Assembly: GCA_963920635.1 (NCBI GenBank)
Contig: OY987308.1
Coordinates: forward strand, 4,716,225-4,780,224
DNA from: Pseudeuparius sepicola
Lineage: Eukaryota > Arthropoda > Insecta > Coleoptera > Anthribidae
Direction: 5' to 3'
DNA: 64,000 nucleotides
Of the stretch, positions 11,747 through 22,479 are shown one piece after another. The notes beneath the pieces are model-generated. The model searched no databases, was not told where the DNA came from, and saw only the letters and a program-made list of their open reading frames with translations. Every line of letters begins with the position of its first letter. Positions within the stretch are counted from its first letter, which is position 1. The translations under genes were made by a program, and so were the position numbers.

Positions 11747-13763
11747 CTCACACTGCGACTTGTATGGCCCATTTGAACAGCAGGAAGCCGACAGCTGGCT
11801 TATACTCAACCGTTGGCCTGATGCAGAAGGTGATTTCAAGCATGTTCGCAACACGGGGCTGACTGGAAATGCCACGAAGAGTTTGAAATTGAGCGCGAAT
11901 ATTTCGAACACCCAGCTAACAATGAACCCAATTTGGCATTCTACCGGCAGCAGTGTGGACCACAGAACATCCTTACAATAAAGACAATGCCGACAACCCA
12001 TTAGAGAAACAGGACAAGCATTTCTGTCCGATGTGCTCATTTAGCGCCATCTCGAAACTCGGTTTACAAGATCATTGTGAGTCAACCCATATCGGTGGCA
12101 AAATATACATAGTTCCCACTGATCATGAGAAGTTAGGTGATAACTTCACTGGACAAGATTGCTCATTTGGCGACTTAAGAATGAACAATGAGAAGCAGAT
12201 TGATAGAGAAAGCCATGATCCCGATAAAAGTTGTACAATGAATACTAGATCAAAGGCGAGCCTAAGACATCATACTATTGCGAACAATGCTGATAAGTCT
12301 TCTACTGAGAAGTATAAGTGCTCGTTTAGTACATTAAAAAAGGGCAAGTGGAAGAGTGATAAGCAAAGTAGCCATGACCCTGAGCAAAGTGGACAGAGTT
12401 TAACGCATGCTGCGAAGCATACCTGTACAAAGTGTTCATTTACCTCGAGGTGGAAAATGACCTTAATTCGTCACTTTGATGTAATCCATGCTGATAAGTC
12501 GCATACTCCTAAGTATAACTGTACAAAGTGTTCGTTTACCTCAATCTGGAGAGTGAGTTTAAAGAACCACTTTGATACATTCCATGCTGATAAGTTACAT
12601 GCTCCCAAGTATAACTGTACAAAGTGTTCCTATACCTCAAACGGGAAAGGTAATATAAAATTCACTTTGAAGCAGTACATGTTGATAAGTCACATACTCC
12701 CAAGTATAACTGTACAAAGTGTCCGTTTACATCAAGATGGAAATATAGTTTAAAACAACACCTTGAAGTAGTCCATGCAGATAAGTCACATGCTCCCAAA
12801 TATAACCGTACAAAGTGTTCTTTTACCTCAAGTTGGAAAGTGAATATAAAGAGACACTTTGATGTGCTCCATGCTGATAAGTCACATGGTCCCAAATATA
12901 ATTGCGCAAAGTGTTCCTATACCTCAAACTTAAAACATAATTTAAATAGACACATTTATAGAGTCCATGTTGATATGTCACATGCCCCCAAGTACAATTG
13001 TACAAAATGTCCATTTACTTCAAGATGGAAATATAGTTTAAAAAACCACTTTGAAGGAGTCCATGCAGATAAGTCACATACTCCCAAATATAACTGTACG
13101 AAGTGTTCCTATACCTCAAACCAGAAAAGGTATTTAGAGAGACACTTTGATGCAGTCCATGCTAATGAGTTACAAGCTCCCAAGTATAACTGTACAAAGT
13201 GTTCCTATACCTCAAACCAGAAAAGGTATTTAGAGAGACACTTTGATGCGGTCCATGCTAATGAGTCACAAGCTCCCAAGTATAACTGTACAAAGTGTTC
13301 CTATACCTCAAACCAGAAAAGGTATTTAGAGAGACACTTTGATGCGGTCCATGCTAATGAGTCACAAGCTCCCAAGTATAACTGTACAAAGTGTTCCTAT
13401 ACCTCAAACCAGGAAAGGAATTTAAAGAGACACTTTGATGCGGTCCATGCTAATGAGTCACAAGCTCCCAAGTATAACTGTACAAAGTGTTCCTATACCT
13501 CAAGCCAGAAAAGGTATTTAGAGAGACACTTTGATGTGGTCCATGCTAATGAGTCACAAGCTCCTAAGTATAACTGTACAAAGTGTTCCTATACCTCAAA
13601 CCAGGAAAGGAATTTAAAGAGACACTTTGATGCGGCCCATACTGATAAGTCACATGCTCCCAAATATAACTGTACAAAATGTCCATTTACTTCAAAATGG
13701 AAACACAGTTTAAAACAACACCTTGAAGCAGTACATGCTGATAAGTCACATGCTTCCAAGTAG
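11747..13763 (+). pseudogene. Zinc-finger module 3, leader and array frameshifted; 3' nine-finger frame open
   Basis: Follows the acceptor GGCTTTTCTTTTTCAG. The leader is recognisable (CDLYGPFEQQEADSW, NRWPDAEGDFKHV). It has lost bases near 11,845 and again near 11,970, so at least two shifts are needed to reach the NPLEKQDKHFCPMC frame. Fingers follow to about 12,655, where one missing base after GGTAATATAAAA breaks the frame; TAAs follow. From 12,840 to the stop at 13,761-13,763 the frame is open again with nine full fingers. Six of these are nearly identical (TSNQKRYLERHFDAVH type). The end KSHASK is shared with other modules. Low-level lesions could be recent or sequencing errors, so the locus could be a functional allele in some individuals. 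Confidence 0.7.
13090..13655 (+). repeat. 96-bp tandem finger repeat, about six near-identical units
   Basis: Each unit encodes C-TKC-SYTSNQ(K/E)R-L-RHFDAVH plus the linker ANESQAPKYN. Units differ by only a few bases (NQKRYLER against NQERNLKR; one SSQKRY). Such similarity in one array, compared with the diverse fingers around it, indicates recent unequal exchange or gene conversion. Confidence 0.85.
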
Positions 13764-13777
13764 AGATGGGAAGGATG

Positions 13778-13806
13778 GAATGTTCGGAGAACGTTCGTGA
13801 ACATTC
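13778..13806 (+). promoter_or_regulatory. Heat-shock-element-like array, copy 1
   Basis: Six alternating GAA/TTC pentamers occur with 2-base gaps except one of 3: GAA at 13778, TTC 13783, GAA 13789, TTC 13794, GAA 13799, TTC 13804. Heat-shock factor trimers bind inverted nGAAn units, and three or more contiguous units are regarded as a good site. It lies only 15 bases after the stop of module 3. It could act on this gene's 3' side or as promoter material for the next module. Confidence 0.55.
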
Positions 13807-13862
13807 CCTTCCCTCGTGCACGCAAGTATTCTCACAAAAGAGCATGAAAAAGGAACGTTCTC

Positions 13863-14075
13863 TTGAAAATGCTGACTATGCTTAAAGATGGGAGCAAGAA
13901 AGGCCCGTGTGACATCATTTTAAGAATTTGGCAATGTCGCACTTTTCAGCATCTACGCTGGCATGTCGCTACCATGGCACGTGGCTCTGCCTTCATATTT
14001 GCTGAGGCGGTCCAGCATGAGCCTTCAATCCTCACTCTCACTCCCGACACAGGACACAAGCGCATTGCAAGCTGA
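13863..14075 (+). other. 70-codon frame in the duplicated 3' block, copy 1
   Basis: An open frame of exactly 70 codons, ending ...DTGHKRIAS, recurs at 16,799-17,011 and 19,097-19,309 with the same length. It contains MARGSA.IFAEA. The copies are recent duplicates and amino-acid changes are common, so conservation is weak evidence. The opposite strand is also partly open. A CACGTG E-box lies inside it. I do not regard it as a proven gene. Confidence 0.25.
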
Positions 14076-14249
14076 GAGTAAAAAACGCAAGTCAGCCAAA
14101 ACCGCCATCATATTCGTGGTATATTTATTTCATGTCAATTCGCTACTCAGAAATTTCAAGTATTTTTTGTAATTTGCCTTTGGTTCAGTTCAGTGTTTGA
14201 CTATTATGTAATTATTGATGTTAGAATGTGGGCTTGCAATTCGTCTCTA

Positions 14250-14480
14250 GTTTGCTCAGGGGTCAGGCCTTTTTTTTGTAGCAGTGACCTCCGCTTTTGC
14301 CAAATAACTTTAAGTCGGAGGAAATAATTTCAGAAGTCCAATTGCGGTGTTTTAAGTGGCAGGAGCAAACTTAAACAAATAGACGGTTTAAACAAATAAT
14401 TTATTAATTCAAGTAAACATGTTGTAACTTAAGAAAATGATAGTGGGCTATCAGGAGGGCCTTCGGGGTGGTCTGTAACA
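14250..14480. repeat. Interspersed repeat (copies at 22,280-22,470 and 25,020-25,150)
   Basis: Phrases such as GGTGTTTTAAGTGGCAGGAG, AAACAAATAATTTATTAA and CTTAAGAAAATGATAGTGG recur at 22,370-22,470. A weaker match (GCAATAGTGGTGTGTTGGAG, GAGCAAAATTAAACAG) occurs at 25,098-25,140. Could be an LTR edge or a non-autonomous element; the ends are not defined. Confidence 0.55.
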
Positions 14481-15062
14481 AGGAAATTGATGAGTGAAAA
14501 TTCGGCCAATTACTGTTAGTTCGTTTGGGTTATATAAGCGGTGAAATAAAATTGTTTGAGTTGATAACGGATACTATGAAGCAGTCTGTTTCTAGAAAAA
14601 CAATGCTACCGGATTTTATTTTATTCATAGGACGATCTGAATTCTATGAAATATTATTTAAGGTTCCTTCTGAATACTCTAAAGTATATAATATACTTTA
14701 GAGGGCATTCCATTGCAGCCCCTTTGAGCAAAAAAATAAGGGTCACTTTATTTTTCGAGTTGAATACTGCTGTACTACAAGATCTCTCAAGTCCTGAAAT
14801 CAACAGTACTTAGGCTGAAAGTAATGGCAAATTTCATAATGAAGCTTTTGATTAAAATCCTGCATTTAAAGGGAAAGGATTCTAAGATTAGGTGTTTAAT
14901 TTTTTTACTGTTAATAAAGTAGACTTCGATATATTAAAAATGTAAATAAATCAACATTTGTTTTAATTCCCTCGTTTTCTTATTATCTTCCTACACTTGA
15001 TCCTTTTTACGAATAAGAAAAATATACATATTGGTGGCGCCTAATTGGCTTTTCTTTCCCAG

Positions 15063-16646
15063 CTCAGACTGTGACTTGTATGGCCGACAGCTGGCTTATA
15101 ATAATAATAATAAAGCCATATATTAAAGCCATATATTTCCAACAGGTTTACCACCCAATTACAGGAAACACTTACACCTAAAATAATAAACTTACATACC
15201 AAATTTATATTACAAGTGATATCAATATTAATATATAGTAAGATATATAGTATGAATAAATACATATTATCAAATTTCTAATTGCAACTCACTGGATGTC
15301 TATTCTGTTAAGAATTTTTTCAGCTATGGCTCGAACGCTCGAACGAACGACCTATACTCAACCATTGGCCTGATGCAGATGGTGATTTCAAGAATGTGCC
15401 CTCTAGCGACAATGGCAGTGATAATTCGCAACACGTGGCTGACTGGAAATGCCAGAAAGAGATTGAGTGCAAATATTCCAAACACTTGGCTAACAATGAA
15501 TCCAATTTGGGGTACCATCGGCTGCAGTGTAAACCACAGAAAGTCCTTTATGATAAAGACAATGCTAATAACCCATTAGAGAAGCCCAAATTTGACTACC
15601 ACGATGGCATGACATTAGAAAATAAGCCAACTCGAATATTTGGCAAGTTAAGAAAGGATAATGAGAAGCAAATTGATAGAGAAAATCATGATTGCGAAGA
15701 CAGTTGTAGAATGAATGTTCGATATATAAAGCCAAGTCTAAGACATCATACTAATGTGAACAATGTTGAAAAGTCTTATACTTTTAAAGGAATTTAAAGA
15801 GACACTTTGATGCAGACCATACTGATAAGTCACATGCTCCCAAGTATAACTGTACAAAGTGTTCCTATACCTCAAACCAGAAAACATATTTAAAGAGACA
15901 TTTTGTTGTGCTCCATGCTGATAAGTCACATGCTCCCAAGTATAACTGTACAAAGTGTTCTTATACCTCAAGTTGGAAAGGGCATATAAAGAGACACTTT
16001 GATGCTGTCCACGCCACCGAATATAGTTCGGTGGTCCACACTGACAAGTCACATGCTCCTAAGTATAACTGTACAAAGTGTCCATTTACTTCAAGATGGA
16101 AATATAGTTTAAAATAACACCTTGAAGGATTCCATGCAGATAAGTCACATGCCCCCAAGTATAACTCTACAAAGTGTCCGTTTACTTCAGGATTGAAATA
16201 TAGTTTAAAACAACAGCTTGAAAGAGTCCATGCAGATAAGTCGCATGCTCCCAAGTATAACTGTACAAAGTGTTCATTTACCTCAAATTATAAAATGAAT
16301 TTAAAAAGACACTTTGGTGCAATGCATGCTTACAAGTCGCATGCTGCCAAGTATAACTGTACAGAGTGTTCCTATACCTCAAACCAGAAAAGGTATTTAG
16401 AGAGACACATTTATAGAGTCCATGTTGATAAGTCATATGCTCCCAAGTATAACTACAAAGTGTTCATTTACCTCAAATTATAAAATGAATTTAAAAAGAC
16501 ACTTTGATGCAATGCATGCTTATAAGTCGCATGCTGCCAAGTATAACTGTACAAAGTGTTCTTTTACCTCAAGTTCGCAAGGGCATATAAAGAGACACTC
16601 TGATGCGGTCCACGCTGATAAGTCACATGCTCAAGATGGAAAATGA
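15063..16646 (+). pseudogene. Zinc-finger module 4, exon split by an insertion and frameshifted
   Basis: The acceptor (TTTCTTTCCCAG, ending 15,062) and first codons (SDCDLYG) are present. After GACAGCTGGCTTATA the leader is interrupted at about 15,100 by roughly 245 bp of AT-rich sequence, and resumes near 15,350 at CCTATACTCAACCATTGGCC. Leader sequence is then readable to about 15,790 (ADWKCQ, NPLEKPKFDYHDGMTLE). A deletion joins it directly to fingers. These carry a TAA at about 16,115, a finger with serine replacing a cysteine (YNSTKC), a 7-residue insertion (ATEYSSVVH) and a frameshift near 16,455. Clearly inactive as a full-length gene. Confidence 0.8.
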
Positions 16647-16718
16647 GTGTAAACCGTCACTTTGAAGAAATCCTTGCCTATAAGTTGTGTGCTTCCAAGT
16701 AGAGATGGCAAGGACGTA

Positions 16719-16736
16719 GAACGTTCGCGAACATTC
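16719..16736 (+). promoter_or_regulatory. Heat-shock-element-like array, copy 2
   Basis: Four perfectly spaced units: GAA 16719, TTC 16724, GAA 16729, TTC 16734, each 2 bases apart. It lies just after the module 4 end (CTTCCAAGTAGAGATGGCAA), at the same position as in copies 1, 3 and 4. A second pair, GGAACGTTC-like (here GGAATGTTC), follows about 55 bases on in the same block. Confidence 0.5.
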
Positions 16737-16798
16737 CCTACCCTCGTGCACGCAAGTATTCTCAAGAGCACAAAAGAGCATGGAAAAGGAATGTTCTC

Positions 16799-17011
16799 TT
16801 GAAAATGCTGACTATGCTTAAAGGTAGGAGCCAGAAAGGCCCTTGTGACATCATTTTGGGAATTTGGCAATGTCGTACTTTTCGCCATCTACTTGGCATA
16901 GTCGCTACCATGGCACGTGGCTCTGCCTCCATATTTGCTGAGGCAGCGCAGCACGAGCCTTCAACCCTCACTGTCGCTCTTGACACGGGACACAAGCGCA
17001 TTGCAAGCTGA
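16799..17011 (+). other. 70-codon frame in the duplicated 3' block, copy 2
   Basis: Same length and ending (GHKRIAS) as the frames at 13,863 and 19,097. The block continues with ACCGCCATCATATTCG, which includes a GCCAT core like Pho/YY1 sites. Coding status is doubtful. Confidence 0.25.
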
Positions 17012-17196
17012 GAGTAAAAACGCAAGCCAGCCTAAACCGCCATCATATTCGCCGTATATTTATTTCATGTCAATTCGCTACTCAGAAACTTCAACTATTC
17101 TTTGTAACTTGCCTTTGTTTCAGTTCGGTATTTGACTATTATGTAATTATTGATGTTAGAATGTGGGCTTGCAATTCGCCTCTTTTGAAAGTGATT

Positions 17197-17312
17197 GTCT
17201 ATTTCTAACATCGATCCACAAATACGGCCCTAGTGCAAATTTAAATAGCAGCTTTCTTGAAAAGTCGGTTAAAAAATAGTACTAGGACTGTATTTGTGGG
17301 TTGATTTGATTT
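17197..17312. mobile_element. MITE-like 115-bp element, copy A
   Basis: Inverted repeat: CCACAAATACGGCCCTAGT on the left and ACTAGGACTGTATTTGTGG on the right, around CAAATTTAAATAGCAGC. The same element is at 19,498-19,616, in the same position relative to its module, and at 42,453-42,566 with the interior reversed. Confidence 0.75.
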
Positions 17313-17805
17313 GTGGTTGATTGACCAAAATAGCCAAAAAGAGGAAAAACAAGAGTTTAGCCAGTAAACCTGCATATCCCTTATTACAGATCACACAAAG
17401 AAATAATGTTTCTTCATTGCTTAGCACCCCCTTTGAGCAAAAAAAATTATAAGGGGCGCTTTATTTTTCGAGTTGAATACTGCTGTACTACAGTGTCTCT
17501 GAAGTGCTGAAACCAGCTGTACTTAGGCTGAATGTAATGGCAAATTTCATAACAAAGCTTTTGATTAAAATCTTGAATTTAAAAATAAAGGATTCTAAGA
17601 TTAGGTGTTTAATTTTTTTAGTGTTAATAAAGTAGACTTTGAAAATTAGTTTTTGATATATTAAAAATGAAAATAATTCAACATTTGTTTTAATTCCCTC
17701 GTTTTCTGATTTTCTTTCTACACTTGATAGTTTTTACGAATAAGAAAAATATAGACATTGGATCCTCTTCATATTGGTGTCACCTAATTGGCTTTTCTTT
17801 TTCAG

Positions 17806-18979
17806 CTTAGATTGCGACTTGTATGGCTCAGTTCAACAGCGGGAAGACAACACCTGGTATATAGTCAAACGTTGGTCTGATGCAGAAGGTGATTTCAAGC
17901 ATGTGCCCTGTAGCGACAATGCAAGTGATAATTCACAACACATGGCTGACTGGAAATGCCAGGAGGAGTTTGAGATTGAGTCCAAATATTCCGAACACTT
18001 GGCTAACAGTGAATCCAATTTGGCGAACTGCTGGCCGCAGCGTGAACCACAGAAAGTCCTTGATAATAAAGACAATGCCAATAACCCATTAGAGAAGCCC
18101 AAATTTGAGTACCACGATGGCATGACATTGGAAAAGAAGCCAACTCGCATATTTGGCGAGTTAAGAAAGGATAATGAGAAGCAAATTGATAGAGAAAATT
18201 ATGATTCCGAAGACAGTTGTACAATGAATGTTCAATGTTCAAAGCAAATGAACAATGCTGATAAGTCTTTTACTGAGATGTGTAAGTGCGGAAAGTCCTT
18301 CTTTAATACAATAAAAAAGGACAAGTTGAAGATCCATAATCAAAGTAGCCATGACCCTGAACACACTGGTTCAAAACTGAGTGTAACACATGCTGCCAAG
18401 GATACCTGTACAAAGTGTCCTTTTACTCCAAGACGGAAACATAATTTAAAGAAACACCTTGAAGGAGTCCATGGAGATAAGTCGCATGTTCCCAAGTATA
18501 ACTGTACAAAGTGTTCCTATACCTCAAACCAGAAAAGGTATTTAGAGGGACATTTTGAAACGGTCCATGCTGATAAGTCACATGCTCCCAAGTATAACTG
18601 TACAAAGTGTTCCTATACCTCAAATCAGGAAAGAAATTTAAAGAGACACTTTGATGCGCTCCATGCTGATAAGTTGCATGCTCCCAATTATAACTGTGCA
18701 ATGTGTCCATTTATTTCAAGATGGAAAAGTAGTTTAAAAAAACACCTTAAAGAAGTCCATGCAGATAAGTCACATGCTCCCAAGTATAACTGTACAAAGT
18801 GTTCTTATATCTCAAGAAGGAAGCAGGATATAAATCGTCACTTTGAAGCAACCCATGCTGATAAGTCACATGCTCCCAAGTATAACTGTACAAAGTGTCC
18901 ATTTACTTCAAGATGGGAAAATAGTGTAAAACGTCACTTTAATGCAGTCCATGCTGAGAAGTCGCATGCTTCCAAGTAG
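17806..18979 (+). CDS. Zinc-finger module 5: intact C2H2 array protein, final exon, 6 regular fingers
   Basis: Open from the acceptor (GGCTTTTCTTTTTCAG) to TAG, about 390 codons. The first codon is split (phase 2), so two bases must come from an upstream exon. The frame also runs back through the intron end to 17,774. Leader: CDLYGSVQQREDNTW, KRWSDAEGDFKHVPCSD, EEFEIESKYSEH, NPLEKPKFEYHDG. One divergent finger (CGKSFFNTIKKDKLKIHNQSSH) is followed by six regular fingers with C-x2-C-x12-H-x4-H spacing and linkers like ADKSHAPKYN. Helix residues differ between fingers (RRKHNLKK, NQKRYLEG, NQERNLKR, RWKSSLKK, RRKQDINR, RWENSVKR), as expected for sequence-specific DNA binding. Ends KSHASK. Likely nuclear; target unknown. 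It has one of the shortest arrays in the cluster. Confidence 0.85.
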
Positions 18980-18993
18980 AGATAGCAAGGACG

Positions 18994-19034
18994 GAATGTT
19001 CCCGTTCATGTTCGGAGAACGTTCACGAACATTC
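18994..19034 (+). promoter_or_regulatory. Heat-shock-element-like array, copy 3
   Basis: GAA at 18994, TTC 18999, TTC 19005, TTC 19011, GAA 19017, TTC 19022, GAA 19027, TTC 19032. The 3' four units are evenly alternating with 2-base gaps; the 5' part includes a small internal duplication. It starts 14 bases after the module 5 stop codon. Confidence 0.5.
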
Positions 19035-19096
19035 CCTACCCTCGTGCACGCAAGTATTCTCAAGAGCACAAAATAGCATGAAAAAGGAACGTTCTC

Positions 19097-19309
19097 TTGA
19101 AAATACTGACTATGCTTAAAGATGGGAGCAAGAAAGGCCCGTTGGACATCATTTTAAGAATTTGGCAATGTCGCAATTTTTGCCATCTACTTGGCATAGT
19201 CGCTACCATGGCACGTGGCTCTGCCTCCATATTTGCTGAGGCAGCGCAGCACGAGCCTTCAACCCTCACTCTCACTCCTGACACAGGACACAAGCGCATT
19301 GCAAGCTGA
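19097..19309 (+). other. 70-codon frame in the duplicated 3' block, copy 3
   Basis: Third equal-length copy of the frame at 13,863 and 16,799, ending GHKRIAS. A GGAACGTTC element precedes it at about 19,087. No splice or expression evidence is visible. Confidence 0.25.
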
Positions 19310-19497
19310 GAGTAAAAACGCAAGCCAGCCGAAACCGCCATCATATTCGCAGTATATTTATTTCATGTCAATTTGCTACTCAGAAACTTCAAGTATTCTT
19401 TGTAACTTGCCTTTGTTTCAGTTCGGTATTTGACTATTATGTAATTATTGATGTTAGAATGTGGGCTTGCAATTCGTTTCCTTTGAAAGTGATTGTA

Positions 19498-19616
19498 TAT
19501 TTCTAAAATCAACCCACAAATACGGCCCTAGTGCAAATTTAAATAGCACCTTTCTTGAAAGTCGGTTAACAAATAGTACTAGGGCTGTATTTGTGGGTTG
19601 ATTTTAGAAATCGACC
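19498..19616. mobile_element. MITE-like 115-bp element, copy B
   Basis: Terminal inverted repeats are nearly complete here: TTTCTAAAATCAACCCACAA at the left and TTGTGGGTTGATTTTAGAAA at the right. It occupies the same site downstream of module 5 as copy A does downstream of module 4, so it was copied with the unit rather than inserted twice. Confidence 0.8.
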
Positions 19617-20086
19617 AAAATAGCCAAAAAGAGGAAAAACAAGAATTTAGCCAGTAAACCTGCATAGCCCTTATTACAGATCACACAAAGAAATAATGTT
19701 TCTTCATTGCTTAGCACCCCCTTTGAACAAAAAAAAATAAGGGGCGCTTTATTTTTCGAGTTGAATACTGCTGTACTACAGTGTCTCTGAAGTGCTGAAA
19801 TAAGCCGTGCGTAGTCTGAATGTAATGGCAAATTTCATAATAAAGCTTTTTATAAAATCTTGAATTTAATGATAAAGGATTCTAAGATTAGTTGTTTAAT
19901 TTTTTTAGTGTTAATAAAGTAGACTTTGAAAATTAGTTTTTGATATATTAAAAATGAAAATAAATCTACATTTGTTTGAATTCCCTCGTTTTCTGATTTT
20001 CTTCCTACACTTGATAGTTTTTACGAATAATTTTACACATTGGATCCTCTTCATATTGGTGTCACCTAATTGGCTTTTCTTTCCAG

Positions 20087-21800
20087 CTCATATTACGACT
20101 TGTATGGCCCAGTTCAACAGCAGGAACACAACAGCTGGCTTATAGTTAACCACTGGCCTGACGCAGAAGGTGATTTCAAGCATGTGCCTTGTAGCGACAA
20201 TGCAAGTGATGATTCACAACAAGTTGCTGACTGGAAATGCCCCGAGGAGTTTGAGATTGAGTGCAAATATTCCAAACACTTGGCTAACAATGAATCCAAT
20301 TTGGGGTACCATCAGCTGCAGTGTAAACCACAGAAAGTCCTTGATGTTAAAGACAATGCTAATAACCCACTAGAGAAGCCCAAGTTTAACTATCACAATG
20401 GCATGACATTAGAAAAAAAGCCAACTCTCATATTTCGCGAGTTAAGAAAGAAGAATGAGAAGCGAATTGTTAGAGAATCCCATGATTCCGAAGACAATTG
20501 TACAATAAATACTAGTTCAAAACTGAGTCTAACACATCATACTAATGCAAACAATGCTGATAACTCTTCTACTGAGAAGTGTAAGTGTGGAAAGTGCTCC
20601 TTTAATACATTAAAAAAGGACGAGTTGAGGAGCCATAATCAAAGTAGTCATGACCCTGAACAAAGTGGTACAAAACTGAGTCCAATGCATGCTCCCAAGT
20701 ATATCTGTACAAAGTGTTCCTATACCTCAAATCAGAAAAGGAATTTAAAGAGACATTGTGTTGCAGTTCATGCTGATAAGTCACATGCTCCCAATTATAT
20801 CTGTACAAAGTGTTCCTATACCTCAAATCAGAAAAGGAATTTAAAGAGACATTGTGATGCAGTTCATGCTGATAAGTCACATGCTCCCAAGTATAACTGT
20901 ACAAAGTGTTCTTTTACCTCAAGATGGAAGCAGGCTCTAAATCGTCACCTTGAAGCAGTCCATGCTGATAAGTCGCATGCTCCCAAGTATAACTGTACAA
21001 AGTGCTCGTTTACCTCGAGTTGGAGAGCGAGTTTAAAGAACCATTCTGATGCATTCCATTCTGATCTTGCTCCCAAGTATAACCCTACACACAGTGGTTT
21101 AAAACTGAGTCTAACGCATGCTGCCAAGCATACCTGTACAAAGTGTTCGTTTACTTCAAAATGGAAACATAGTTTAAAATATCACTTTGAAGCAGTCCAT
21201 GCAGATAAGTCGCATGCGCCCAAGAATATCTGTACAAAGTGTTCCTATACCTCAAATCAGAAAAGGAATTTAAAGAGACACTGTGATGCAGTTCATGCTG
21301 ATAAGTCACGTGCTCTCAAATATAATTGTACAAAGTGTTCTTTTACCTCAAGATGGAAGCAGGCTCTAAATCGTCACCTTGAAGCAGTCCACAATGAGAA
21401 GTCGCATGTTCGCAAGTATAACTGTACAAAGTGCTCATTTACCTCAAATTATAAAATTAGTTTAAAGAGACACTTTGATGCACTCCATGCAGATAAGTCA
21501 CTTGCTCCCAAGTATAGGTGTACAAAGTGTTCCTATACCTCAAAATGGAAAACGAATTTAAAGAGTCACTTTGATGCTCTCCATGCTGATAAGTCACATG
21601 CTCCCAAGTATAACTGTACAAAGTGTTCATTTACCTCAAATCATAAAATGAATTTAAAGAAACACTTTGATGCAATTCATGCTGATAAGTCATCTGCTCC
21701 CAAGTATAACTGTACAAAGTGTCCATTTACTTCAAGATGGAAAAAGAGTTTAAAGCAGCACCTTGAAGGAGTCCATGTTGATAAGTGTGCTTCCAAGTAG
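20087..21800 (+). CDS. Zinc-finger module 6: intact C2H2 array protein, final exon, 12 fingers
   Basis: Open from the acceptor (TTGGCTTTTCTTTCCAG) to TAG, about 570 codons, with the split first codon shared by the cluster. Leader: YYDLYGPVQQQEHNSW, NHWPDAEGDFKHVPCSD, EEFEIECKYSKH, NPLEKPKFNYHNG. One divergent finger (CGKCSFNTLKKDELRSHNQSSH) precedes eleven regular ones. Between fingers 5 and 6 the normal linker is replaced by sequence that belongs before a first finger (THSGLKLSLTHAAKHTC, about 21,080-21,135). This means two arrays were joined by unequal recombination. Fingers 2, 3 and 7 and fingers 4 and 8 are near duplicates, consistent with this. Ends KCASK, then a heat-shock-like block. 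Predicted nuclear DNA-binding protein. Confidence 0.85.
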
Positions 21801-21810
21801 AGATGGAAAG

Positions 21811-21835
21811 GAAGGTTCGCATTCGGAGAACGTTC
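21811..21835 (+). promoter_or_regulatory. Heat-shock-element-like array, copy 4
   Basis: GAA 21811, TTC 21816, TTC 21822, GAA 21828, TTC 21833. It is the weakest of the four copies because one unit is missing and two gaps are irregular. It starts about 10 bases after the module 6 stop. The following block is more diverged and its 70-codon frame is lost. Confidence 0.4.
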
Positions 21836-22479
21836 CCTACCCTTGTGTTAGCAAGTATTCTCATGAGCACAAAAGAGCATGAAAGAGGAACGTTCTCTTG
21901 AAAGTGGGAGCATGAAAGGCCCATGTGACATCACTTTAGGAATTTGGCAGGCGCAAATTTTCCCCACCTACGTGGCATAGTCGCTGCCATGGCCTCCATA
22001 TTTGCTGATGCGGCGCAACACGAGCCTTCGACTCTCACTGTTCATTATAATCACTGGCCCTTCCTCGAAAGACAGAGACACAAGACCATTGCAAGCCGAG
22101 TGTAAAAAATGCAAGCCAGCTGAAACGGCCATCATATTTCATGTCAATTTGGTACTCGGAAACTTCAAGTATTCTTCGTAACTTGACCTTTGTTTCAGTT
22201 CGGTATTTGACTATTATGTAATTATTGATATTAGAATGTGGGCTTGCAATTCGCCTCCCTTGAAAGTGGTAGTCTAGTTCGCTTGGGTGCCAGACCTTTT
22301 TTTGGCAGACCTCCACTTTTGCCAGATAACTCTCAATCATACAAAATAATTCCAGGAGTCTAATTGTGGTGTTTTAAGTGACAGGAACAAAATTAAACAA
22401 ATACCTACATGGTTTAAACAAATAATTTATTAAATCAAGTAAACATGTAGGTAACTTAAGAAAATGATAGTGGACAACA

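Noticed and set aside
16762..17025. - strand frame MRFYSQLAMRLCPV... repeated at 19,060-19,344
   Set aside because: Shadow of the duplicated 3' block; no splice or family support, and conservation is explained by recent duplication.
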